Positions 41,175 to 51,307 are shown, counted from the stretch's first letter. The stretch: DNA of 64,000 nt from an uncultured Lachnospiraceae bacterium (GCA_944381615.1 CALWLT010000003.1:45689-109688); one strand, 5' to 3'. Program-made: numbers and translations. Notes: generated by a model from the letters alone, not told the origin.

Positions 41175-41993
41175 TTACCTGTGTCCCAGCTCCCAGAACG
41201 CCACGGCGCTGGCTGCCGCCACGTTCAGCGAATCCACGCCGTGCGACATCGGAATACACACCGTATAATCGCAGGCGGCTATCGTCTCCGGCATAAGCCC
41301 GTCGCCCTCGGTTCCCAGCACCACGGCCAGTTTCCCCTGTTCCAGAAGGCGCGGATCCCGCACGCTCACGCTGTTTTCGCAAAGCGCCATGGCCGCCGTC
41401 ACAAAACCCTGCTCCCGCAGGCCTGCAAGCGCCGCCTGCGGCCAGCTTCCCGCTTTCCAGAACGTCCACGGAACCTGGAAAACGGTTCCCATGCTGACGC
41501 GGGCCGCCCTCCGGTAAAGCGGATCCGAACAGCCCGGCGACAGGAGAACCGCGTCCATGCCCAGCGCGGCCGCCGAGCGGAAAATGGCGCCCAGATTGGT
41601 GGGATTGACCACATTTTCCAGGAGCACCAGGCGATCCGCCGTCTTAAAAAGCGATTCCGGCGGCGGGAGCAGGCGCCGCCGCATCGCGCACAGCATCCCG
41701 CGCGTCAGAAGAAATCCGGTCAGCTTTACCAGCACTTCGGACGGCGCCGTATACACCGGCGCCGTAACGCTGCAGCACTCTGCCAGCCGCAGGCTTTCCT
41801 CCAGCTGCCGATCCTCAGTCAGAAACGAAAGCGGTTCGTATCCCGCCTCCAGCGCCCGCTCAATCACGCGCGGACTCTCCGCGATAAAAACGCCCGGATC
41901 CGGCTCATCCAGATGGAGCAGCTGCCGCTCCGGTATGCGCGCATACACGTCCAGCCGCGGATCCGTCAAATCCGTTACCTCAATGATTTCCAT
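41175..41993 (-). CDS. TrmH/SpoU family RNA 2'-O-ribose methyltransferase
   Basis: 272 residues. The N-terminal substrate-binding domain (DLTDPRLDVYARIPERQLLH) is followed by the knotted SPOUT domain. Its motifs are LVLLENVVNPTNLGAIFRSA (1), VVLGTEGDGL (2) and IPMSHGVDSLNVAAASAVAF (3). It is likely to modify rRNA or tRNA; the position is unknown. The initiation region is odd: a 12-G run lies six bases before the ATG in place of a normal Shine-Dalgarno sequence. Confidence 0.92.
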   Translation of the reverse strand: MEIIEVTDLTDPRLDVYARIPERQLLHLDEPDPGVFIAESPRVIERALEAGYEPLSFLTEDRQLEESLRLAECCSVTAPVYTAPSEVLVKLTGFLLTRGMLCAMRRRLLPPPESLFKTADRLVLLENVVNPTNLGAIFRSAAALGMDAVLLSPGCSDPLYRRAARVSMGTVFQVPWTFWKAGSWPQAALAGLREQGFVTAAMALCENSVSVRDPRLLEQGKLAVVLGTEGDGLMPETIAACDYTVCIPMSHGVDSLNVAAASAVAFWELGHR

Positions 41994-41999
41994 CCGGAT

Positions 42000-42011
42000 C
42001 CCCCCCCCCCC
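42000..42011 (-). repeat. Homopolymer G12 tract (minus strand) before the SpoU gene
   Basis: Twelve consecutive C on the plus strand, so G12 in the mRNA, end six bases before the start codon. The tract coincides with the expected Shine-Dalgarno position. Confidence 0.9.
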
Positions 42012-42098
42012 GCACAGACATTCTCAGCTCCCGAATCAGGACCATTCGTAATCCATACTATACCATTAAGCCAGAATTTTCAAGGGAGAATGGCCTAA

Positions 42099-42338
42099 AT
42101 GGAGGAAATTAAAATCCGCTCTGACAATAAAATCAGCGTCGGCGCCAATATAAAACGGATCAGGGTGGCAAAAGAAGTCCGCGCCTTTGACCTGATCCGC
42201 GAATTGCAGCTGCAGGGATTTAATATTACCAAGCAGCGGTATTACAAACTGGAACACGACCTCGCGAACGTGTACGCCTCGGAACTGATGGCCATTGCAG
42301 GGTATCTGGATGTGGATATATCGGAGTTTTTCAAGTAG
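42099..42338 (+). CDS. Small XRE-family helix-turn-helix regulator
   Basis: 79 residues. ISVGANIKRIRVAKEVRAFD and LIRELQLQGFNITKQRYYKL form a Cro/CI-like HTH, ending VDISEFFK. It is a stand-alone DNA-binding domain of the size common in Clostridia. A GGGAG site precedes the ATG. It lies between divergent SpoU and convergent ABC genes; its target is unknown. Confidence 0.88.
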   Translation: MEEIKIRSDNKISVGANIKRIRVAKEVRAFDLIRELQLQGFNITKQRYYKLEHDLANVYASELMAIAGYLDVDISEFFK

Positions 42339-42387
42339 GGACGCTGCTCCCTGCTTTTTCTTTTCCCTCCGGCTTTCAGCGGCAATG

Positions 42388-42423
42388 AAAAAAAGCAGCC
42401 ACGCACCGAAGTGCATGGCTGCT
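42388..42423 (-). terminator. Intrinsic terminator of the MarR-ABC operon
   Basis: Minus-strand hairpin GCAGCCAUGCAC/GUGCGUGGCUGC with a short UUCG-type loop and a run of seven U, about 60 bp after the ABC stop codon. Confidence 0.85.
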
Positions 42424-42480
42424 GCGTCAGATTCTTTATTTTCCGGCAACCCAGAACCGGGGGACGGTTTCGTCAGCCCG

Positions 42481-44394
42481 TCAGTCCAGTTCCAGCGCGC
42501 CCGTGTACAGCTGATAATAAGTGCCTTTCTGCTTAATCAGCTCCTCGTGCGTTCCCCGCTCGATGATGCGCCCGTGATCGAGCACCATGATCGCGTTGGC
42601 GTTCTGAATTGTGGACAGGCGGTGGGCAATCACAAAGGTCGTCCGCCCCATCATCAGCGCGTCCATGCCGCGCTGCACGATCGCCTCGGTGTGCGTATCG
42701 ATGGAGCTCGTCGCCTCGTCCAGAATCATAACCGGCGGGTCGGCCACGGCCGCGCGGGCGATGGCCAGCAGCTGGCGCTGGCCCTGGCTTAAGTTGGCCC
42801 CGTTCCCGGTCAGCTTCGTGTTATATCCCTCCGGCAGGCGGCTGATAAAATCATCGGCGCCGGCCAGCCGGGCCGCGGCGATGCACTCTTCATCGCTGGC
42901 CTCCAGATTTCCGTAGCGGATGTTCTCCATGACCGTCCCCGTAAAGAGGTTCGTATCCTGCAGAACAATCCCCAGGCTGTGGCGCAGATCCGCCTTCTTA
43001 ATCTTATTGATGTTAATGCCGTCGTAGCGGATCTTTCCGTCCTCGATATCATAAAACCGGTTGATCAGATTGGTAATCGTCGTCTTGCCCGCGCCGGTGG
43101 ATCCGACGAAGGCTACCTTCTGCCCCGGCTTCGCGTACAGCGAGACGTCATGCAGCACGGTTTTGCCCGGATCGTAGGCGAAATCCACGTTGAAGAAACG
43201 CACGTCGCCCTCCAGCTTCGTGTAGGTAACCGTCCCGTCGTGGTGCGGGTGCTTCCAGGCCCAGACGTTCGTCCGCTCCGGGTACTCTTCCATCGTCCCG
43301 TCAGCCTTCTCCCGCGCGTTGACCAGCGTCACATAGCCCTCGTCCGTCTCCTCCTGCTCATCCAGCAGCATAAAAATCCGGTGCGCGCCGGCCAGGCCCA
43401 TGACGACCATGTTGACCTGGTTGGACACCTGGCCGATCGCGCCGGCAAACTGCTTGGTCATGTTTAAGAACGGCACCACGATGCTGATGCTCAGCGCCAT
43501 GCCGGAAACGCTCAGGTTGGGCGCGCCGCTTAACAGGAGCATGCCGCCCGTCAGCGCGACGATCACGTACATCACGTTGCCGATGTTTCCCAGAAGCGGC
43601 ATCAGGATGTTGGCGTAGCGGTGCGCGCGGCACGAGTTCTCAAACAGCTCGTCGTTGACGCGGTCGAAATCCTTCTCGGCCGCCGTCTCGTGGCAGAACA
43701 CCTTGATGACCTTCTGCCCGTTCATCATCTCCTCCATGAAGCCCTCCGCCTCGGCGACGAGCATCTGCTGCTTCAGGAAAAAGCGCGAGGAGTGGCCGCT
43801 GACATAGCGGGCCACGTAGGTCATAATCACGACGCCCAGCACCACGACCAGCGCCAGCCACACGCTGTAATACATCATAATGCCGAACACGCTCAGCAGC
43901 GTGACGGCGGAGATCATGGTCTGCGGCAGGCTCTGGCTGATCATCTGGCGCAGCGTATCGATATCGTTCGTGTAAAAGCTCATGATATCGCCGTGGCTGT
44001 GCGTGTCAAAATAGCGGATCGGCAGATCCTGCATGTGAGAAAACATCTTCTCTCTCAGCTTCGCCAGCGTGCCCTGCGTGATAACCGCCATCAGCTGCGT
44101 ATAGAGAACGCCCGCCAGAAGGCTGATCCCGTAAAGAACCAGCAGGACGGTCAGAAGCTTTACAATCCGTCCGGAGGCTGCGGCCCAGTCCCCGCCCTGA
44201 TAGGTGTCCTCCACCACGGCGATCACGTTCTGCATGAAGACCGCCGGGATCGAGCTGACGATGGCGTTGATCAGGATGCAGACCAGCGTAACCGGCAGCA
44301 GCACCGGATAAAATTCAAACACCGTGCGGATCAGACGGCCCAGCACGCCTTTGGGCGCGCGGCGTCCCCGCATACTTTTCTGATTATTCGCCAT
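42481..44394 (-). CDS. ABC exporter half, subunit B (permease-ATPase)
   Basis: 637 residues from MANNQKSMRGRRAPKGVLGR, ATG chosen over an in-frame GTG three codons earlier because GGAGG spacing is better. The permease domain contains LPIRYFDTHSHGDIMSFYTN. A charged insert precedes the ATPase: Walker A FVGSTGAGKTT, LQDTNLFTGTVMENIRYGN, signature LSQGQRQLLAIARAA, Walker B VMILDEATSSID. Its start overlaps the previous gene, so it forms a heterodimer with the partner. Drug or lipid export is likely, as in other MarR-linked YfiB/YfiC-type pairs. Confidence 0.94.
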   Translation of the reverse strand: MANNQKSMRGRRAPKGVLGRLIRTVFEFYPVLLPVTLVCILINAIVSSIPAVFMQNVIAVVEDTYQGGDWAAASGRIVKLLTVLLVLYGISLLAGVLYTQLMAVITQGTLAKLREKMFSHMQDLPIRYFDTHSHGDIMSFYTNDIDTLRQMISQSLPQTMISAVTLLSVFGIMMYYSVWLALVVVLGVVIMTYVARYVSGHSSRFFLKQQMLVAEAEGFMEEMMNGQKVIKVFCHETAAEKDFDRVNDELFENSCRAHRYANILMPLLGNIGNVMYVIVALTGGMLLLSGAPNLSVSGMALSISIVVPFLNMTKQFAGAIGQVSNQVNMVVMGLAGAHRIFMLLDEQEETDEGYVTLVNAREKADGTMEEYPERTNVWAWKHPHHDGTVTYTKLEGDVRFFNVDFAYDPGKTVLHDVSLYAKPGQKVAFVGSTGAGKTTITNLINRFYDIEDGKIRYDGININKIKKADLRHSLGIVLQDTNLFTGTVMENIRYGNLEASDEECIAAARLAGADDFISRLPEGYNTKLTGNGANLSQGQRQLLAIARAAVADPPVMILDEATSSIDTHTEAIVQRGMDALMMGRTTFVIAHRLSTIQNANAIMVLDHGRIIERGTHEELIKQKGTYYQLYTGALELD

Positions 44395-46132
44395 CCTTCT
44401 CACCTCCCGCCCGGTTCTGCGACGTATAGATTTCCTGGTAAACCGCGTTCGACTGCAGGAGCTCGTCGTGCGTGCCGACCGCGCTGATGCGGCCGCCCTC
44501 CATCAGGATGATGCGGTCGGCGTCCTGCACGCTGGCCACGCGCTGCGCGATAATGATCTTCGTCGTCTCCGGAATAAACTCCCGGAAACCCTTGCGGATC
44601 AGCGCGTCCGTGCGCGTGTCAACCGCGCTCGTCGAATCGTCCAGGATCAGGATTTTCGGCTTCTTTAACAGCGCGCGGGCAATGCACAGGCGCTGCTTCT
44701 GGCCGCCGGAAACATTGGCGCCGCCCTGCTCGATCCAGGTATCGTACTGATCCGGAAACTGACGGATAAACTCATCCGCCTGCGCCAGCCGGCAGGCCTC
44801 CTCCATCTCCTCATCGGTCGCGTTCGGATTGCCCCAGCGCAGGTTATCCTTGATCGTACCGGAAAACAGCACGTTCTTCTGCAGCACCACGGCCACCTGG
44901 TTTCTCAGCGTCTCCAGATCGTACTTTCGCACATCGACGCCGCCGACCTTCACGCTTCCTTCCGTCACATCGTACAGGCGGGGGATCAGCTGGATCAGCG
45001 TCGATTTGGAAGAACCGGTGCCGCCCAGGATCCCGATGACCTCGCCGGAACGGATGTGCAGATTGATATCGGAGAGCGCCATGCGCTCCGCCGTCCGGGA
45101 ATACTTGAAGCTGACGCCGTCAAAATCCACCGAGCCGTCTTTTACTTCCTTTACGGCATCCTCCGGATTCTTCAGCGTGCTCTCCTCGCTTAACACCTCC
45201 ACAATTCGCTCGGCCGATTCCAGCGACATGGTAATCATCACGAAAACCATGGAAACCATCATCAGGCTCATCAGAATCTGGAAGCTGTAGGTAACCATCG
45301 CGGACATCTGTCCCACGTTCAGATCCAGCCCCCTGCTGGTAATCACAGCGTAGGAGCCGTACGAGAGCACGAACGTCATGCCCGCGTAGACGCAGAACTG
45401 CATCAGCAGGCTGTTGATGGCCATGATGCGCTCGGCGCGCGTGAAATCCTTCTGTACATCCTGCGCCGCGGCGTTAAATTTCTTCTTCTCGTACTCCTCG
45501 CGCACGTAGGATTTGACCACGCGCATGGCCCGCACGTTCTCCTGCACGGAATCGTTCAGGGCGTCGTACTTGCGGAACACGCGCCTGAAAAGCGGCGTGG
45601 CCGCGCGGATGACCAGAAACAGGCCGATGCACAGCACCGGGATCGTAAACAGAAAGATATTCGCCAGCCGGCCGCCCATGATAAAGCCCATGGCAAACGA
45701 GAACACCAGCATCAGCGGACAGCGGATGGCGATCGGGATGATCATCATGAAGGCCATCTGCACGTTCATGATATCGGTGGTCAGACGCGTTACCAGGCTG
45801 GACACCGAAAATTTGTCGATGTTTTCAAAGGAATAATCCTGAATGCGGTAAAACATATCCTTACGCAGATTGCGCGCAAACCCGGTCGAAGCTCTCGCAC
45901 AGGTCGCGCCCGCCGCCGCGCCGAACACCAGCGAAATGACGGACATCAGGATCAGGACCGCCCCGTAGCGCACAATCACGTCCATCGAACAGCCCGCCTG
46001 CATCTGGTTGACCAGGCTGGCAATGACGAACGGGATCGCGCATTCCATAATGACCTCTACCGTAACCAGCAGAGGCGTCAGGATCGAGTCCCTCCTGTAC
46101 TCGCGAATACTGCGGGCCAGAATCTTAACCAT
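44384..46132 (-). CDS. ABC exporter half, subunit A (permease-ATPase)
   Basis: 582 residues. The ATG at MVKILARSIREYRRDSILTP is favoured over a GTG three codons upstream that would sit on the AGGAGG. The ATPase shows Walker A ILGGTGSSKSTLIQLIPRLY, LQKNVLFSGTIKDNLRWGN, signature VSGGQKQRLCIARALLKKP and Walker B ILILDDSTSAVD, in which Asp replaces the catalytic Glu. The partner has the normal DEATS. This subunit is therefore probably the degenerate ATP site of a heterodimer. Confidence 0.94.
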   Translation of the reverse strand: MVKILARSIREYRRDSILTPLLVTVEVIMECAIPFVIASLVNQMQAGCSMDVIVRYGAVLILMSVISLVFGAAAGATCARASTGFARNLRKDMFYRIQDYSFENIDKFSVSSLVTRLTTDIMNVQMAFMMIIPIAIRCPLMLVFSFAMGFIMGGRLANIFLFTIPVLCIGLFLVIRAATPLFRRVFRKYDALNDSVQENVRAMRVVKSYVREEYEKKKFNAAAQDVQKDFTRAERIMAINSLLMQFCVYAGMTFVLSYGSYAVITSRGLDLNVGQMSAMVTYSFQILMSLMMVSMVFVMITMSLESAERIVEVLSEESTLKNPEDAVKEVKDGSVDFDGVSFKYSRTAERMALSDINLHIRSGEVIGILGGTGSSKSTLIQLIPRLYDVTEGSVKVGGVDVRKYDLETLRNQVAVVLQKNVLFSGTIKDNLRWGNPNATDEEMEEACRLAQADEFIRQFPDQYDTWIEQGGANVSGGQKQRLCIARALLKKPKILILDDSTSAVDTRTDALIRKGFREFIPETTKIIIAQRVASVQDADRIILMEGGRISAVGTHDELLQSNAVYQEIYTSQNRAGGEKDGE

Positions 46133-46296
46133 GTATCCCACTCCTCCTTTTTAAAGAGCGCTTCGCAGAATCCTTCTGTGTCGTATTCCGGGATGGAGGC
46201 TGATCCTGCCGAAACGTTCTTTTTTGTTTTCCTGTCATCTGTTTTCTGCATGCTGCGTTTCCTGCCCGGCGCGCACCTGCGCAGGAAAGCCCTCTG

Positions 46297-46734
46297 TCAG
46301 GCGCCGTCCGCCGCGTCCAGATTTTCCAGCATCCGGGCGGCGATTTCCTTGAAAAGCTGCACCTGACCGGAAGAAAGCCCCTTCGTCAGCATCCGGTCCG
46401 TCTCGCGCAGGCCGGCGCGCACCTGCGCGTCCAGGCCGGCGGCGCGCTCCGTCGGAACCAGGCTCTTAAGCCGGGCGTCGCGGGCCACGCTCTCGCGGCG
46501 GATCATCCCGTTCTTTTCCAGAAGCTGCAGGATCCCCGTCGCCGTCGAACGGCTTAACCCGAACGCATTCTCGACGTCGCGCTGAAAGACCGGCCCCTGG
46601 CTGCAGTGGCTCAGGATGTAATAGATAATCCGGCACTGCACCCCGGTAATCTCCAGATCCTGCAGGGTAGCGTCCATCCGTTTCTTTAACTTGTGCGACA
46701 GCAGATTAATCCATGCGCCGCAGTCTTTTTCCAT
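46297..46734 (-). CDS. MarR family transcriptional regulator
   Basis: 145 residues. The winged helix shows ITGVQCRIIYYILSHCSQGP, VFQRDVENAFGLSRSTATGI and LQLLEKNGMIRRESVARDAR. It heads the ABC operon and is very likely its repressor, because a perfect inverted repeat lies just downstream of the promoter -10 box. AAGGAGG precedes the ATG. Confidence 0.94.
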   Translation of the reverse strand: MEKDCGAWINLLSHKLKKRMDATLQDLEITGVQCRIIYYILSHCSQGPVFQRDVENAFGLSRSTATGILQLLEKNGMIRRESVARDARLKSLVPTERAAGLDAQVRAGLRETDRMLTKGLSSGQVQLFKEIAARMLENLDAADGA

Positions 46735-46776
46735 CTCCGTTCCCTCCTTGATTCGGACAGAAATGCCCGATTATTA

Positions 46777-46824
46777 TTGTTCGGGCACGAACAACATGAT
46801 AGCCGTTTTTTCCCCCGCTGTCAA
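46777..46824 (-). promoter_or_regulatory. MarR-operon promoter with operator palindrome
   Basis: TTGACA (46819-46824), 17-bp spacer and TATCAT (46796-46801). Immediately downstream lies TTGTTCG-N4-CGAACAA (46777-46794), a perfect 18-bp inverted repeat covering the expected transcription start. Confidence 0.82.
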
Positions 46825-46878
46825 GAGGCGGAAAGGCCGGACCTCTCATTTTCACAGATTTTTCACAATTCGCCGCAG

Positions 46879-48261
46879 TCAGGCTCCCTCCCGTTTTCCG
46901 CCTGTTTTTTCCGGCAAAAGCGAGCCGCGCCGCAGGCGGTAATAGGCGATGCCGAAGGCGTCCGCCAGGATCCAGCCGATGGGAACCGACCACCAGATTC
47001 CCACGACGCCGATCCCCGGCAGCGCGGAGAGCGTATAGGCAAGCGCGACCCGAAGGCCCAGGGAAATGACGGTCAGCACGACCGACATGCCGGGCCGCCC
47101 CAGCGCCCGGTAGAGGCCGTAGAGAAGGAAGAGGACGCCGATCAGCGCATAGAACGCGCCCTCGATGCGCAGATAGCGCACCCCCTCGGCGATTACCCGT
47201 GCGGCCTCCGGCGACGCCTGGTCGATAAAGAGGCCCGTCAGCGGCTCTGCCAACAGCCAGACTGCAAGCGAAGAGACGATTCCGAACGAAACCGAGACGG
47301 CAGCCGCCACGCGGATCCCCTCCCGGATCCGATCCGGCCGCCTGGCTCCGTAATTCTGCGAGATAAAAATGGAAAAGGCATTGCCGAAATCCTGCACCGG
47401 AAGATAGGCGAAAGCGTCAATCTTGACTCCCGCGGCAAACGCGGCCATGACCGTCGTGCCGAAGCTGTTGACCCGCCCCTGCACCGCCAGGATTCCCAGG
47501 TTCATGATGGACTGCTGCAGGCAGGTCAGCGACGAAAAACCGGCAATCTCCCTCACGCGCGGCCACCGCAGCCGCACCCCCGGCTCCCGCTTAAACAGCT
47601 GCGGAAACCGGACTCCCGTATAGAGGGCGATCCCGATCCCGGACACATACTGCGAAATTACCGTCGCCTCGGCCGCGCCGGCCACGCCCCGCTTCAGTCC
47701 CGCCACAAACCAGAGATCCAGCGCGATGTTGAGGAGGGCGGACACCGCCAGAAAGGCGAGCGGAACGGCGGAATTTCCCAGAGAGCGCAAAAGCGCCGCA
47801 AAAAAGTTGTAGAGGAACACGCCCAGGATGCCTGCGAAAATGACGGAGAGATAGTCCCGCATCATCCCCGTAAGCTCCTCCGGCGTGTGCAGGGCCCGGA
47901 TGATCCAGTCAAGGCCGGCATACACCAGGACATTTAAGACGACCGCGACCACGCCCAGAAGCAGAAAGGACGCCAGGATTCCCTCCTTTAATCCCGTCTC
48001 GTCCTTCTGCCCGAAGCGGATGGAAAACACCGTGCCGCTCCCCATGGCCAGCCCCAGAAGAATGGAGGTCAGAAACGTCATCAGCGAAAACGCCGATCCG
48101 ACCGCCGCCAGCGCGCCGGCCCCCAGAAAGCGTCCCACGATCAGCGTATCCGCAATATTATAGCACTGCTGCAGCAGATCGCCCAGAATCATGGGAACCG
48201 CAAAACACAGCATCGTTTTCATGACCGGCCCCCGGGTCAGCCCGTCCTTTCCCGCACGCAT
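46879..48261 (-). CDS. MATE family transporter (second copy)
   Basis: 460 residues, 12 TM. GPVMKTMLCFAVPMILGDLL and QQCYNIADTLIVGRFLGAGA (first MATE repeat), VGSAFSLMTFLTSILLGLAM and FISQNYGARRPDRIREGI (second repeat). AAAGGAGG precedes the start. It is distinct from the MepA-like protein at 39 kb and has no riboswitch-like leader. Substrate unknown. Confidence 0.93.
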   Translation of the reverse strand: MRAGKDGLTRGPVMKTMLCFAVPMILGDLLQQCYNIADTLIVGRFLGAGALAAVGSAFSLMTFLTSILLGLAMGSGTVFSIRFGQKDETGLKEGILASFLLLGVVAVVLNVLVYAGLDWIIRALHTPEELTGMMRDYLSVIFAGILGVFLYNFFAALLRSLGNSAVPLAFLAVSALLNIALDLWFVAGLKRGVAGAAEATVISQYVSGIGIALYTGVRFPQLFKREPGVRLRWPRVREIAGFSSLTCLQQSIMNLGILAVQGRVNSFGTTVMAAFAAGVKIDAFAYLPVQDFGNAFSIFISQNYGARRPDRIREGIRVAAAVSVSFGIVSSLAVWLLAEPLTGLFIDQASPEAARVIAEGVRYLRIEGAFYALIGVLFLLYGLYRALGRPGMSVVLTVISLGLRVALAYTLSALPGIGVVGIWWSVPIGWILADAFGIAYYRLRRGSLLPEKTGGKREGA

Positions 48262-48290
48262 CCGGCGTCTCCTCCTTTAAAAACACATGA

Positions 48291-48336
48291 ATAAAAATGC
48301 CGCAGGCGCGCAGCGCATGGCCGGACGCCTGTGGCA
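48291..48336 (-). terminator. Intrinsic terminator of the pur operon
   Basis: Minus-strand arms TGCCACAGGCG and CGCCTGCGGCA around a 16-nt loop, then ATTTTTATT. It lies about 40 bp after the purD stop codon, before the MATE gene. Confidence 0.82.
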
Positions 48337-48374
48337 TTCTCCCTTTTCGTTCCGTTTTCTTCCGTTCGGTTCTC

Positions 48375-49649
48375 TTACGCCTCGTCAATCGCCTTTCCGA
48401 TGTCATGGCGCATGTATTTGTTGTCGAACGCGACCCATTCCGTCGCCTCGTACGCCCGCCGGCGGGCCTCCTTCAGCGTCCCGCCGGTCGCGGTCACGCC
48501 CAGGACGCGGCCGCCGTTCGTCACGACGCGGCCCTCTGCGTCAAACTTCGTCCCCGCATGGAACACATAATACCCGTCGGCCCCCTCGAAGCGCTCCAGG
48601 CCCCGGATGGGAAAGCCCTTCTCATAGTGAACCGGATATCCGTCAGAGGCCAGCACCACGCAGACCGCCGCGTTGTCCTCAAATTCCAGCTCGACCTGGT
48701 CTAACGTTCCGTCCACGCAGGCTTCCACGACGTCGATCAGATCGTTTTTCATGCGCGGCAGCACCACCTGCGTCTCGGGATCGCCGAAACGGGCGTTGTA
48801 CTCCAGGACGCGCGGCCCCTTCTCCGTCAGCATCAGGCCGAAGAAGATAATGCCCTTAAAGGGGCGTCCTTCCTGCTTCATGGCGTCCACCGTAGCCTGA
48901 TAGATGTGCTCGCGGCAGAACCGATCGACCTCCTCCGTATAGAAAGGACTGGGCGAAAACGTACCCATGCCGCCGGTATTCAGCCCCTGATCGCCGTCCT
49001 GCGCCCGCTTGTGATCCTGTGAGGAAGTCATGATGCGGATCGTATCGCCGTCCACGAAGGACAGCACGGAAACCTCGCGGCCGGTCATGAACTCCTCGAT
49101 GACCATCTGGTTGCCGGCAGCGCCGAATTTCTTATCCGTCATGATCTCGCGCACGCCGGCCTTCGCCTCCTCCGGCGTATGGCAGATGAGAACGCCCTTG
49201 CCCAGCGCCAGGCCGTCCGCCTTGAGCACGATCGGCATGGACGCCGTCTCCAGATATTCAAGCGCCTTCTCTGCGTCGTCGAACACTTCGTAGGCCGCCG
49301 TCGGGATCCCGTATTTCTTCATCAGGTCCTTGGAGAACGCCTTGGACGCCTCCAGAATAGCCGCATTCTTCCGCGGGCCGAACACGCGCAGCCCCCGGGC
49401 CTCAAACACGTCCACAATGCCGCCGGCCAGCGGATCATCCGGCCCGACGATCGTCAGGTCGATCTCCTGCTCCTTCGCAAAATCGGCCAGCTTCTCAAAT
49501 TCCATGACGCCGATATCCACGCACTCGGCAATCCCGGCGATGCCGGCGTTGCCCGGCGCGCAGTAAAGCTTCGTTACCCGGGGGCTCTGCGCCGCCTTCC
49601 AGGCAATGGCGTGCTCGCGCCCGCCGCTTCCCACTATCAGTACCTTCAT
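48375..49649 (-). CDS. purD: Phosphoribosylamine-glycine ligase
   Basis: Second step of de novo purine synthesis, joining glycine to phosphoribosylamine with ATP. 424 residues with the ATP-grasp fold: [97 protein letters not shown]. It is the last gene of purE-purM-purN-purD. The start overlaps the purN stop. Confidence 0.98.
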   Translation of the reverse strand: MKVLIVGSGGREHAIAWKAAQSPRVTKLYCAPGNAGIAGIAECVDIGVMEFEKLADFAKEQEIDLTIVGPDDPLAGGIVDVFEARGLRVFGPRKNAAILEASKAFSKDLMKKYGIPTAAYEVFDDAEKALEYLETASMPIVLKADGLALGKGVLICHTPEEAKAGVREIMTDKKFGAAGNQMVIEEFMTGREVSVLSFVDGDTIRIMTSSQDHKRAQDGDQGLNTGGMGTFSPSPFYTEEVDRFCREHIYQATVDAMKQEGRPFKGIIFFGLMLTEKGPRVLEYNARFGDPETQVVLPRMKNDLIDVVEACVDGTLDQVELEFEDNAAVCVVLASDGYPVHYEKGFPIRGLERFEGADGYYVFHAGTKFDAEGRVVTNGGRVLGVTATGGTLKEARRRAYEATEWVAFDNKYMRHDIGKAIDEA

Positions 49650-50257
49650 TTCGCGTCCTCTCCGTTTCTGCGCTGATTCGCTATCACGTCAATGGCCTGC
49701 GGCAGCAGCACCCACTCTGCCTCCTCCATCACGCGCCGCTGAAGCGTCTCGGGCGTATCGTCCTCCCGCACCTCGACCGCCTTCTGCAGCAGGATCGGCC
49801 CCGTGTCCGTCCCCTCGTCCACAAAATGCACCGTCGCCCCCGTGATCTTCACGCCGCGCGCCAGCGCCGCCTCGTGCACCTTCAGGCCGTAGTAGCCCAC
49901 GCCGCAGAAAGACGGGATCAGAGACGGGTGGATGTTGATGATCCGGTTCCGGAACTCCGCAATCATGGCTTCCGGGATCTTGACCAGGAAACCGGCCAGC
50001 ACGATCAGATCCGGCCGGCACGCCCGGACCGTCTCCAGCAGCGCATCGTTGAACGCCTCCCTCGTCTCATAGGCCTTCGGCGAAACCACGAAGGCCGGAA
50101 TCTGATGGCTCTTGGCCCGCTCGATGGCGTAGGCGCCCGCATTGTTGCTGATCACGGACGTAACCTGCGCATTTCGTATCTTCCCGCTGTCCATGGCGTC
50201 CAGGATCGCCTGCAGGTTGGTCCCGCCGCCGGACACCAGCACCGTTACTCTCAGCAT
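49646..50257 (-). CDS. purN: Phosphoribosylglycinamide formyltransferase
   Basis: Folate-dependent third step of purine synthesis. 203 residues: [50 protein letters not shown] and the catalytic block [20 protein letters not shown], then [20 protein letters not shown]. It overlaps purM by 7 bp and purD by 4 bp. Confidence 0.98.
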   Translation of the reverse strand: MLRVTVLVSGGGTNLQAILDAMDSGKIRNAQVTSVISNNAGAYAIERAKSHQIPAFVVSPKAYETREAFNDALLETVRACRPDLIVLAGFLVKIPEAMIAEFRNRIINIHPSLIPSFCGVGYYGLKVHEAALARGVKITGATVHFVDEGTDTGPILLQKAVEVREDDTPETLQRRVMEEAEWVLLPQAIDVIANQRRNGEDAK

Positions 50258-51282
50258 AAGGTTACTCCCTTTTCTCCCGCCTCAATGGAACCGACCACAT
50301 ACGGCGTCTCGCCGGCGGCGCGCATGGCCTCCGCCGCCTTCTCCGTATCGGCCGCGTCCACCGCCACGATCATGCCCAGGCCCATGTTGTAGGTATTATA
50401 CATCATCTGCTCTTCAATCTGGCCCTTCTTCGCCAGAAGCCCGAAGATCGGCGGAACCTCGTAGCTGTCCTTCCGGATCACGGCGCGGCAGCCGTCGCAC
50501 AGCATGCGCGGCACATTCTCATAAAAGCCGCCGCCCGTGATATGACTGCAGGCCTTGACAGTCACGCCGGCCTCGCGCACGGCGCGAAGCGCCTTCACAT
50601 AGATCTTCGTCGGGGCCAGCAGGGCGTCGCCCAGCGTCGTCCCCAGCTCCTCATAATACGTATTCAGCCCCTCGCGGGTCATCTCTTTCTCAAACACCTT
50701 GCGCACCAGGGAAAAACCGTTGCTGTGCACGCCGGAGGAGGCCATGCCGATCAGGACGTCCCCGGCCTTCAGCGTATCCCCGGTAATCAGGTTCTTCTTG
50801 TCCGCCGCGCCCACGGCGAACCCGGCCAGATCGTACTCGTCCTCCGGGTAAAAGCCCGGCATCTCCGCCGTCTCGCCGCCGATCAGGGCCGCGCCCGCCT
50901 GGCGGCAGCCCTCCGCCACGCCGCTGACGATGGCCGCGATCTTCTCCGGCACATTCTTTCCGCAGGCAATGTAATCCAGGAAAAACAGCGGCTCGCCGCC
51001 CGCGCAGGCCACGTCGTTGACGCACATGGCCACACAGTCGATCCCCACCGTATCGTGGCGATCCATCAGGAAGGCAAGCTTTAACTTGGTTCCCACCCCG
51101 TCTGTTCCGGACAGGAGCACCGGCTCCTCCATCTCCTTGAAAGCGCGCGCGCTGAACGCGCCGGAAAAGCCGCCCAGGCCTCCCATGACTTCCGGCCGCA
51201 TGGTCTTCTTCACATGCTCCTTCATCAGCTCTACCGCTTTATATCCGGCCTCAATATCCACTCCGGCGTTCTTGTAATCCAT
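50251..51282 (-). CDS. purM: Phosphoribosylformylglycinamidine cyclo-ligase (AIR synthetase)
   Basis: Closes the imidazole ring to give AIR. 343 residues: [83 protein letters not shown] and [15 protein letters not shown]. It lies about 25 bp after purE in the same operon. Confidence 0.98.
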   Translation of the reverse strand: MDYKNAGVDIEAGYKAVELMKEHVKKTMRPEVMGGLGGFSGAFSARAFKEMEEPVLLSGTDGVGTKLKLAFLMDRHDTVGIDCVAMCVNDVACAGGEPLFFLDYIACGKNVPEKIAAIVSGVAEGCRQAGAALIGGETAEMPGFYPEDEYDLAGFAVGAADKKNLITGDTLKAGDVLIGMASSGVHSNGFSLVRKVFEKEMTREGLNTYYEELGTTLGDALLAPTKIYVKALRAVREAGVTVKACSHITGGGFYENVPRMLCDGCRAVIRKDSYEVPPIFGLLAKKGQIEEQMMYNTYNMGLGMIVAVDAADTEKAAEAMRAAGETPYVVGSIEAGEKGVTLC

Positions 51283-51307
51283 TTTCTTCCTCCACTGTGC
51301 GATTGTC

